Shown piece by piece: positions 1-9,551 of a stretch of DNA of 64,000 nucleotides. A program made the translations under genes and the position numbers. Origin of the DNA: Diploscapter coronatus (lineage: Eukaryota; Nematoda; Chromadorea; Rhabditida; Rhabditidae); the NCBI GenBank assembly GCA_964036155.1, contig OZ038423.1, positions 24,505,249 to 24,569,248 of the forward strand, given 5' to 3'. Each line of letters starts with the position of its first letter. Position 1 is the first letter of the stretch. Under the pieces are notes generated by a model, which searched no databases, was not told the origin of the DNA, and worked only from the letters and a program-made list of their open reading frames with translations.

Positions 1-406
1 ATGATTAGTGGACCTTCTTCGTAACTCCAACACGGCGGGGACTGATAGAATGGTTTCGTACCTCACAACAACGTTCGCTTGCACCTTGGTTTTATCTTTA
101 TCAAACTAGTGGTCCTCGGATAGCGTAGCCCCGGTACGATGAAGAGAGTCGAGACGAGAAAGGAAGGTCTGCTGTCGTTCCTAGGCGAGGCTGACCCAGA
201 TTCCTAGTTTCTAATGGAAATTATGACGAGATCTTGGGTGTGCTCAGACATAAAACTCTAATTTGGTATCTTGGTTGAGGGGCGAGCGAAAGGGAAATAG
301 TGGGGTAGGGGAATATCTTCTTTCCGTGTGCGCGATGTATGCTAATTCTGCTAACTAAATAGATGTCTATTATTAGAATAATTTTATAATTTCAGTGCCC
401 CAAGTT
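1..406. other. Upstream region of the homeobox gene
   Basis: No coding exon is supported here. The first 250 bases are more GC-rich than the other intergenic DNA, which might mean a repeat or an upstream exon, but I could not assign it. A TTTCAG acceptor ends at 395, 11 nt before the first ATG of the homeobox gene. It could receive a spliced leader or join an upstream exon. Confidence 0.4.
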
Positions 407-1253
407 ATGACCTCCCAATTCCCTCACTTTGAAGGATTACAGTATCCTTTATTTATGAACGCTGCTATACCTCCATTACTCTATGATCAGCTGGCTTTGA
501 CTTGTGAGTTTGAATTTTTATAAGAGTTTCTTAATTTTTTGTAACTTTTTCTCATTTCTTAAGCTTTGTTTGAAAGTAAAAGAAGTTCCTTAATTTTTTA
601 TTAACTTTTCATCTATATATGCAAAAGTTTGTTTATGCTAATCTAAGGACATCTAAAAAGAATGACGTTTTCCTGAGTTCCCAAAAAGTTGTTCCAAACT
701 TTGCTTCAGTAGGTGCGTGGCAAACCTGGGGCCGTATGCGGCGTCCGCGAACCCAATTCACCAGCGAGCAATTGATCGAACTAGAAAAGCAGTTCGCTGA
801 GAGCAAATACATCAGTCGGCCCAGAAGATACCAATTAGCCCAACAGCTCGGTTTGAGCGAAACTCAGGTTTGCTTCGGTTTTTATTTTTATTGTTCTAAT
901 TTTAATGGTAGCCTGGACAATTCGTTACCCAGTAGTTTTGAGAAGATCTCCCCCTGCCTTGTCCTATATTCTTATATATGGGTAACGAAGCAACGAATTA
1001 TCTGAGTTTCCATTTCTATGATTTTAATATCAAAAATTGATTGAAAAAACTGATCTTCATGGCAAATTTTATTTTTATGCTGCTAAAAGATTATCTTCAC
1101 AAACTATGAATCAATTTTATGCTGACGAAAGTAGATCTTCATATTAAATCCTGAATATTTAAACTGAAAATGGAAATTTAGATAAAGATTTGGCTGCAAA
1201 ATCGTCGGATGAAGGCGAAACGAAACAATACGAATTGTTCTACCTCATCTTGA
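407..1253 (+). CDS. Mnx/HB9-class homeodomain protein (ceh-12-like), very short
   Basis: Three exons (407-503, 710-867, 1182-1253) join in phase to give 108 aa. The homeodomain covers about residues 42-101, with RRPRTQFTSEQLIELEKQF in helix 1, YISRPRRYQLAQQL in helix 2 and IKIWLQNRRMK in helix 3. This fits the Mnx/HB9 class best (RRPRT arm, SRPxR, ETQ then IKIW); its C. elegans member is ceh-12, a motor-neuron fate regulator. Introns interrupt the gene before the homeodomain and between ETQ and IKIW. The tail after the homeodomain is only seven residues, so the protein is much shorter than usual for the class. Residue 49 of the homeodomain is Leu where Phe is nearly universal in WFQNRR. The start is the first ATG after a TTTCAG acceptor, and more N-terminal sequence may lie upstream. 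Confidence 0.85.
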
Positions 1254-1298
1254 ATTTTTTCATGTCATTTTATTTTGAATCTAAATGGTTTTTTAAAT

Positions 1299-1304
1299 AA
1301 TAAA
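1299..1304 (+). terminator. Poly(A) signal of the homeobox gene
   Basis: AATAAA lies 46 nt after the homeobox stop codon, in an AT-rich 3' region. Confidence 0.55.
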
Positions 1305-2435
1305 GTTTCTTTAGATTTGAATAAAAGGTTACAGTAGTCCTCCTTCATTTTCATCTAAGTCTCTAAAGAATTGTTATGACAGATAATCTTTGGAAATAAT
1401 GCTGCGTTTAAGAAGAAGAGAAATAGTGAGGGGATAAGGGAGAGAGAAGAGGAATAAGAAAAGAGGAATAGTATGAAGAAAAGAAAGAAATCCCCTAGAG
1501 AACTGTCATGCAGATGAATTTGTTTCGCTTTTGGAACCCACCGAAAAAGGGAGGAATGAATTTAGAAGTCATGATTTACTAAAATAATTTTTTTAAATGA
1601 AAAAGCGAGAATATGATAGAACTAATAGTTTTTAGGAGTTTCAGGATAATAAAATAAACTAAATAGAGTTCGGATCAATTTAGCATGGTTTTTTTAACAT
1701 AAAAGTATAAATCAATAGAATAAAGATTCGACAAAAATTCAAATTTAGTGTAAATTCGCCGGGAATGTACTACCAAAGGTGGCCATTTTGAATCAGGTAG
1801 GGTTGGTTTTTCTGAATTCATTTTTCACGGAGATTGTTAATCGCGTCGATTTATGGATTCAAAAATGTCAATATTTCATTCCACTACCCTTTTTAATAAT
1901 GTCCAGTATTACTTCAAAATTTTTCTAACCTGAAATTTTGCAATGATAATTCTAGATGTTTTATGAAATTTTCGATTAAATTATGTGAAAATCTTATTCG
2001 GCGATTTTTATTTGTTTCTGTTTTCTCGCAATTGTAGCCTCTATCATAAGCGAGCAGCGAAAATAAAGTTCAGAGAAAATTCAATCCTGGATAAATTCTC
2101 TGAGTTCCTGCAAAACTACTTATTTTCTTGTTCTGCCAAAGAAAATTGTTTCGCAATTATCGTTTCACTGCATTCTATTCTGTTGACTAAATTTAGAGGT
2201 TCAGATCAGATTTTCTGAACCTAAGTTTGGAATGTCGTATAAGTTACGTGCTAATTCTATCCTCTATGCTTGATCATATAATTAAAGATTATCTAGTCTA
2301 GAAGGCAGAGAAAATTAAATTCACACAGCGGAATTTTCCCGAATATTTATCTGGTTCGTTGGCCGAGATTTTTTACTCATTCTCCCAGCGGAAATTTTGG
2401 AAGATGAGCTTTTCTTGAGAAACATAAAACTTTTC

Positions 2436-2486
2436 GGAGGCGTAGCGTTATTCACCAAAGATTTTGGTGAATAACGCTCGCCCTCC
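2436..2486. repeat. Near-perfect hairpin
   Basis: The inner arms GCGTTATTCACCAAA and TTTGGTGAATAACGC are perfect complements around a three-base loop. The outer arms GGAGGCG and CGCCCTCC also pair. It may be a small hairpin RNA precursor or a remnant of a palindromic element. Confidence 0.6.
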
Positions 2487-3092
2487 AAACTTTTCCTAAT
2501 TTAGAATAGGCTTTTACTTTTTTTTTGCAGAAAGTTGCACTTCTTTCAGAAATTTCAATATGTTTTGAACTCTAATTCTAAATATTTTTACTATTAGGCT
2601 AGTTGGAATTTTTAACAAACGTGAACATTTTGATCTTATAATTAAGAATTTTTGAAAAATGGTCGGCTCTTGATGACATATTTAATTAAAAGCTGCATGA
2701 GGTATAAATTAATTTCTAGTGCTTCCTGCATTTGACATTGCAAAAATGATTAATGGTTATGTTTAGGCTTAGAGAGCACGATCGTCAGAAAGCCCTTGCG
2801 ACCTACCCCCTATAATATTTTATATGCAGTTTTATATCTCTGACCTAACATTTTCAAACATTTTCGCTGCGCGTGCTGACATCATAACGAAAATTTCGCT
2901 CGTGTGACCTACCTCTCGTATATTTTTTTCGCCTAACGAAAGTGTTCCCTAGGTTTGGTTATGTTTCCTTCTAAGAAATATCATAAACGTGAATTTCTTC
3001 CCTTTTCTTAAAGAGCACCCTTAGAATTTTCCGCTTTCTGATTTTTAAACTATAAAGTTTAGGTCTATTAGTAGTTGTGTACTCTACATTTA

Positions 3093-3430
3093 CTAGGGAA
3101 CCTTTTTAGGGTCCCGTGAGACTTCGGGACGAGAGTAGGTTCATTTGAAAGAGCGTTAAATTCTGAGTCGATTTATGCAACTTTTTCAGCATGAATGAAT
3201 ATCCGCAGCAGGTGGCTAATTTACAAAACCAATTTCTTCGTATAGAAAAATATAAATTTGCTAATTTCTACAATATCCTTTGTACTATAGAGCTTGTTAG
3301 AGAATAGGGACTTTTTGCAATTTTTCATTCATGTTGAAAAAGTTGCATAAATCGACTCAGAATTTAACGCTCTTTCAAATGAACCTACTCTCGTCCCGAA
3401 GTCTAACGGGACCCTAAAAAGGTTCCCTAG
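3093..3430. mobile_element. MITE with about 105-bp terminal inverted repeats (PIF/Harbinger-like)
   Basis: The left arm (about 3093-3197) and the right arm (about 3326-3430) are nearly perfect reverse complements beginning CTAGGGAACCTTTTTAGGG. The element is about 338 bp and encodes no protein. It is flanked on both sides by TTA (3090-3092 and 3431-3433), a 3-bp duplication of the kind left by PIF/Harbinger transposases. The high identity of the arms implies recent movement. Confidence 0.8.
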
Positions 3431-4060
3431 TTAGATTACTTGCTTTGATTGACAATTTTTCTATACAACCCTCTTCAGGGTTTTGGCAAAAATATTAATT
3501 TTTCTCTTAAAAAAATAAAATATCCCGTCCGTTTTTGTCTGCTTATTTTTATATGCGGGGTTAGAAATGTTTGTATGTTGGTCGAGATTTGCCGTGTTAC
3601 TATGCTGGCATTTTCTTCTCCTCTCTCGCATTCATTAGGCCGCATTTTCAAAGCGAGTCGTGTTCGGGAAAATTTTTCGAGTCCAATATTTTACCTCTGC
3701 ACCACAAACTACGCCAAAAGCTCGATTCCGCTTCGGTTCATTTTTTGCCAAAATTCCGGTTTCTTATAAAATTAATCATTTTTGACAAAATAATGATATA
3801 GAAATTTTTTTAAAATGTCAACTTTCTAAATAACCTAAAAAATTAACTTTTCAAGAAAAACGAGTGACCTACCTTTAGACTACAACTACAATATGTTCTC
3901 ATCTTGTAGGGGGTTAATCCTTTTCAACTTTCCCACAAATTTGATATTCGAGCACGAATTTTGATCGTTATATTTTGAACATACGTGATATTTTATGGCT
4001 CTGAATGTGGCTTGATTAGTGATATTTTATACTTCAGACTTCCGATAAATTTCTAGTCAA

Positions 4061-5749
4061 ATGATTCCTCCATTATATGAATACAATGGAGTAGTGGTTT
4101 TAACGGGCGTTTTCGTTAATGAAACCTTGCATTTGGATACTACGATATATGTTTGCTATGCTATTCATTTTCTGCTATTAATTTTTGGCATATTATGCAG
4201 TTTTATTATGTTACACCGATTATATACTAGTGTTCTACACCCAAATTTACGGATATTATTAGGTTTACAGGTATTAAAATTTTTAAACATCCTTAAATTT
4301 TTAAAATTTAAATTTAGCTAGTTGAGTTTGTACTTTACGCCATATCTCAATTCGTCATTAGGCTTTATCAATTGGAACTCATACCTTTGACGGGTAAAAT
4401 TGCTATAATTTTCAAAAGAAATATTGAAATTCAGGAAATATCACGATGGATCTACCGCTGTTAATATCTGCTGTGGTCTATTTTTGGTTTTTGTTCTCCC
4501 TGGTTTTTCATCTGACGGCTTCTTTGGTAGAAAGAATCATAGCGACCTATCGAGCGTCCAACTATGAAAAACATTCCCATTTAAAATTCGGGATCATGCT
4601 TGTGGGAGTCAAGGTATTTTTCAACGAGTGCACTTTAAAAATTACCACTTTACACAATTTCCCGAACTAGGCTAACGAGTTTTCGTGTTGGTGTTAACAA
4701 TTCCTACATTATTTCTCTTGTTTTGCAATTGAGTTTACCAGTTGCATTACTACCCAGCGAAAATATGACTTAGAAAATGAAATATTTCAAGTTGCTATAA
4801 GAATAGATATTTTAAGAACTCTAAAAATATGATATAATCGTTTTTATTAAACTAGAATATTGTTGGTTATATTGTGCATGACTATATGATATTATTGATA
4901 TTAAGATATAAGTAAAAATATAATTACCGCATTTATGTCATAATCATATTTAAATTTAACAATTTCCGGTATCGCTATGTTTAATTTATGCTTATCTGGC
5001 GATTTGTAACTCAATTTCCACCTGGCAAGGCGTTGCAACAACATCCACAGTGCTGATTACGGCTATTCTGGTGATAATTTGATTTTAAATTAGTAAAAAT
5101 GTACTCCAATGCTAAATTTAGCTATCTTTTAAAATTTACAATTGGAAAATATTTTGAAAATAGTAGATTTAATATTTCTAACTCAGGGCTTTTTCCTATT
5201 AAACTGCTACAATAAGCGTCAACTTTCAAGGATTCAATCCCGATCACATTCGACGAACTATACTCTAAGTCTGAAATTTCAGTTAAGAGAAAATGTTTTG
5301 GTGTTTAGGGTAGGAAAATTGGCATAAATCCAGTTTAAAATTAGCGTATTTCAGTATTTTGGAGTCCTAAATGCCTTCAATATATTCATGAATACAGCGG
5401 TAATGATAGGAATAGTTACCGCTACAGAGGGATTAAGTACCTCACCAGTTCAACCATATTTATTGGTGGTCGTTGATTATGGTCTTGCTACTTGTGAGTT
5501 TTTAAAATTTTATTTAAAAAAGTATTCTTTTTATTTAAAGATTATTCACCTTATTGAAAAATATTCAATTTTATAACATAGTACTTCCTATATACATTTA
5601 TTTGATATGATTAAATTATTTATTTATTTCCAGACCCCTTAATAATCTTACTGATCAGTAAAAAATTCACCCAAGTGGAACAAGTAGCGATTGAAGAGGG
5701 CGACACGACACTATTACATTTCGAGCAATTACGAAGTAGCTGGAGATAA
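4061..5749 (+). CDS. Serpentine chemoreceptor, sre/srab-like (paralogue 1), possibly splice-defective
   Basis: Seven exons (4061-4270, 4318-4393, 4435-4613, 4969-5070, 5187-5309, 5355-5493, 5634-5749) give 314 aa in phase. The protein is a seven-transmembrane receptor of the nematode chemosensory expansion. Family features are ERIIATYRASNYEK after TM3, YTLSLKFQLRENVLVFR before TM6, and a C-terminal tail ending HFEQLRSSWR. Exon order and phases match the neighbouring paralogue at 7528-9043. Exon 4 aligns codon for codon with the paralogue's exon 4, yet the bases before it read TTTCCG instead of TTTCAG, so its acceptor appears to be broken. The gene may be a recent pseudogene, use another acceptor, or carry a sequencing error. 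Subfamily assignment (sre rather than srab) is tentative. Confidence 0.75.
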
Positions 5750-5792
5750 TTTAAACTAGCGTTACGCCGCTAAACACCTTTCATATATACAG

Positions 5793-5798
5793 AATAAA
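5793..5798 (+). terminator. Poly(A) signal of receptor paralogue 1
   Basis: AATAAA lies 44 nt after the stop codon of the first serpentine receptor. Confidence 0.5.
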
Positions 5799-5806
5799 GC
5801 AATCTA

Positions 5807-6042
5807 CACTACGTTATATGGCTCCCCTTTTCACTTTTCTCCTTTTTCTCTATGTCTTTCAGCGAGAGACAAAATTAGTCGTAAATCAGTAATTGGTCTG
5901 TTGATATAGAGACAATTACGGCTGTCCCCTTGTTAAAGAGGAAAATCTGAGCCTCTTCATTCCGTGCGTGCCATTTTTTCGTTTTTTGTCTTTTCTCGTC
6001 CGTTGTTCATACCGTGGAAAGGGGAGCAATTCACGCAGTGAT
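5807..6042. repeat. Degenerate inverted repeat (MITE-like)
   Basis: The left arm contains GGCTCCCCTTTTCAC and the right arm contains its partner GTGGAAAGGGGAGC. Flanking bases CACTACGT and ACGCAGTG also pair approximately. The spacer is pyrimidine-rich. It looks like an old non-autonomous element; its ends are uncertain. Confidence 0.45.
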
Positions 6043-7527
6043 CTAGAAAAGTTGTAACGCAGTAGGGTGGCAATTTATGGAATAATATGATTTAGTAAAA
6101 ATAGAGAAGCTACTTGTATTATTTTTCAACCCATTTCTTGCGCTGCTACATTACTAAAGTTACTATTTTTCAGGTTGTCAAAATATGAAATAACACAATT
6201 ACACTTACCTATTGCCTGAGATACAAGCCTATCTTGATTTTCGTTTTTCAACGGGCCTAGAAAGACTCATTAATTTTGTCAAAATATGGGTATATTACGT
6301 TTCTATCATAGCTTATGATATAATCACTTAATAAATTTTTCCCAGTTCGCTCTTGAACGATCGAATTAGATATGCTTAGATAAGTTAGTTTTTGAATGGA
6401 CTGACTCTAAGAATTTGTATAATTCGCTAAAAATTCAAGATGTAGATCTAAATAACAAAATGCAGACTAATTCACGTGTTAAATGGGAATTTTTGCTTCC
6501 CTAGACAGTTCGCCCAAGGTTTGAGATGAGAAGATACAATTTTCGGTAAATAATGCTAAATTTTATAATTTATAATTTAGGCCAAAGTGGCATAGGATCA
6601 TTATGATTCGATATTTTGCATGTTATTCATAATTTTCAATTCTAAATTTACTTTTTTCATTTAAATTACATTGATGTGTGATTCAATATATGCAATTTTT
6701 CTTATGATCTATCATTGTGTTCAACTTTCAAAGGTATAATTTCATTTATACGGGTTTGGTTTATCATTAGAGTTTCTCTAATCATAAAGAAACTTCTCAA
6801 AATCAATATTATACCCGTACCTATGAAAAACCTTCTCCGAATCTTGTTTGTGTTCGGATAATATAATTATATTCGTGCAAGTAATTACGCATGATAGATC
6901 AAAATTACGAAATTTCTGTAGAATTTTTGCAAATATTCCTATTTTTATCATTATGATTATAAGTATGCGCAACGTTATGTCATAATATATTTTGCTCAAA
7001 TCTTAAAGTTTGAAAATATCGAGCGTCCTGGGGCAACAATTTTGCACGCCCCTTTCCATCTCATTAGCAATTCCGGTTCAGTATTTTATATTCAGCTTAG
7101 ATATTATGATTTCATACACCAGCGTCAAACTTTGCCTGAAACCATTTTAAATTATTGATTAAATCTAACTTTAGGTCCTAAATACGGTAATTTGGCGTAT
7201 GAGTGTTTTGTTCGTGTAAAAATCATAACCAAACCAAGCTAATGGATAAATTGACGTATTTTTAAATGTGTAGGCCCATTTACAATTTAGAAAATAGAAT
7301 GCAGGCTACGTGAATTGTTTTATCCTACAATTTTCAAATTCTCAAGATGGAGCGGGATTATTCATTTTCTTTATCAAAAACATTTTAGAACGTCGGGGAA
7401 AAGGTAAAGAAGTTGATTTACAGGAAAACGCGTTTTTACCATAAATTATAAGTCTCTCTGAGTGTCTAGAGTTAGCGATGTGATATACCAGTCTGAATCA
7501 TAAACAACCATACCTTCAGCCTATACA

Positions 7528-9043
7528 ATGCACGGCCCCTTTAAAGCTGGAGATTTTGAATTTTTATCGGCCATTTTTGTCAGCAATGATATCGAGCTCG
7601 GTATTCCCGTGTATATTCTCTATACTCTACACGCTATTTTGGTGGTTATATCGATAATTATTGCTATTATCATGATTAAGCGGCTAACCAATAGCGCTTT
7701 ACACTCCAATATACGAATCTTATTAGAATTTCAGGTATTTTTAACTTTAATTTAAAGACATTTTCCATTTAGCTATTCGAATTCATACTTTTCGGCATTG
7801 GAGAGTTAATATTGAGGTTATATCAGCTAAATATTTTAATTATTACGAGTAAGTACGAATTTAAAGTATTAATTGGTTGGGGGTTAATTTTAGAAGATTT
7901 TTGGCCTGATTTTCCTTTGATTTACGCTTCATTTATGTTTTTCTGGTTTTTATATTCGCTGCTATTTCATATGGAGCTGTCATTGATCGAGCGCATAGTG
8001 GCGACATTCAAAGCACAAACTTATGAAAAATCTCGCCACTTGGTTTTTGGTGTAGCGCTAATTACCATTAAGGTATGTTAAAATTTAGCTTTATAATCTC
8101 GGTATTTCGAAAATTACACGTTTTCAAAAGAAACTCTTTGCAAATAATTGAGTTTCAATAGAAATTTCACAAATTCCGTACGTATATCAAACACTTTCGT
8201 ATCAAAATAACAAGAATTTTGGTGGATATGCTAATTTTAGAGTATTTTAAGATAATAGCGAAATTTTGGCTCATACTTTTAAACATGTTAATTTCAGACT
8301 ATTTTGTGCCTATTTATAGCCTATCTTTGCGTCAGAAGACTTTTGGGGCCAAATGGGATTTGGATTGGAGCTTCTTGTACTTCGACCGTATCTGTAACCA
8401 CAATTTTGGTATTCCGAATTTAGAAAATATTTGTGACAAATATAATTTAGGGCTTTATATTTCTAAACTGGTATAATAAAAAGTGCATTAGACGGTTGCA
8501 TTCTAGAATACAGCCTGCTAGTCATTACACTCTAAGCCTGAAATTTCAATTGAAGGAAAACGTCTTAGTTTTTAAGGTTTGAAATATTTATTATTTTTGG
8601 CAAACATTGAAAACGGGAAGATCATGAGTTTTAGTATTTCGGAGCGTTAAATGCCTTGAATATGACGTTGAACTTGAACGTTATGTTTTTCATGATCTCT
8701 GTTTATATTACTGCGCTATCCACATATCAACCATATGTCATGGTATCGATGGAAATTATGTTGGCTATGTAAGATTACTTTTAATTATTGCTTTTCGGTC
8801 ATTAACAAAAGTAGTACTACATAAGTTGAAGAAATTTGCGACTTAAGAAATTATGGAGAATTTTATAGACTTTGTCGTGCTACTTTTTTAGTTTACATTT
8901 TCCTCCGAAGAAAACGTATTTCCAGATACCCTATCGGAGTTTTTATAATTACTAATAAATTAGCGAAAAATGAACATTTACGCATAGAAGATGGGAATTT
9001 AACCGATGAATATTTCAACCAGCTACAGCAATCTTGGCAATGA
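7528..9043 (+). CDS. Serpentine chemoreceptor, sre/srab-like (paralogue 2)
   Basis: Seven exons (7528-7734, 7773-7848, 7894-8072, 8298-8408, 8451-8576, 8635-8768, 8926-9043) give 316 aa in phase, with canonical splice sites throughout. Hydrophobic segments fit seven transmembrane helices. Family motifs include ERIVATFKAQTYEK after TM3, YTLSLKFQLKENVLVFK before TM6 and a charged C-terminus ending YFNQLQQSWQ. It is a tandem paralogue of the gene at 4061-5749 with the same intron positions. It is presumably expressed in sensory neurons, by analogy with the family. The last intron (8769-8925) carries a small inverted-repeat element related to one in the EGF gene next door. Confidence 0.85.
8797..8896. 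mobile_element. Small inverted-repeat element in the last intron of receptor paralogue 2
   Basis: The left end has ACAAAAGTAGTACTACA and the right end the approximate reverse complement GTCGTGCTACTTTTTTAG. The same terminal motif, with AAAAGTAGTACCACAAA, bounds the element at 9778-9972 in the next gene. It is probably a member of the same non-autonomous family, more decayed. Confidence 0.5.
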
Positions 9044-9086
9044 TATATTACTTAAATTATTATCGTGGAATTTATGGGTTTAAAGA

Positions 9087-9092
9087 AATAAA
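9087..9092 (+). terminator. Poly(A) signal of receptor paralogue 2
   Basis: AATAAA lies 44 nt after the stop codon, the same distance as in paralogue 1. Confidence 0.5.
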
Positions 9093-9551
9093 TGATGTTT
9101 GAATAATGCTGAATCATGAGATATAGAAAATATATCAATCAACAAATTTAACCATTATCAATTTGGACATTATCGATAAATTATCAGAAGAGAAGGGAGA
9201 CATTTCTGTTTCATTCTTGATATCAACTATCAAGTGTCACTCTATCATATCAACCGTTTTATTTATGATATGTCGTTTTCTTTTGATTATCGAAAATCAA
9301 TTTTGCCCCGATTTTAATTCTTATTTTCACGAAGATCAGCCTTTTCTAAATAAAGATTATATTTTCAAATGTTTATATTCGTTCTAAACGTGTTTAGCGA
9401 AGTTTTTCATGAGAACCATTTCGTTTTTAAGCTAAAATTAGATTTTCAGATATTTAAATTCAAAATGTTGACGTTTATTCGAAGATAAACTACGTTATTC
9501 ATATTCTAAAGACTAGATCGGCCTAAAAAAGTCTAAGATTTGAGGCTAGAC
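9093..9551. other. Intergenic DNA upstream of the EGF gene
   Basis: AT-rich sequence with no supportable exon. The open frame at 9163-9387 has no splice support. Confidence 0.5.

Larger units (their letters stand above)
1305..4060. other. Intergenic DNA with a hairpin and a MITE
   Basis: AT-rich DNA with no supportable exon. It has a purine-rich patch near 1400-1500, a 51-bp hairpin at 2436-2486 and a long terminal-inverted-repeat element at 3093-3430. Short open frames around 1985-2218 and 3449-3801 have no splice support and look random. Confidence 0.6.
5750..7527. other. Intergenic DNA between the two receptor genes
   Basis: No exon is supported. The segment contains an AATAAA at 5793-5798, a degenerate inverted repeat at about 5807-6042 and AT-rich sequence. 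A minus-strand open frame at 6778-6999 has no splice or homology support. Confidence 0.6.
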
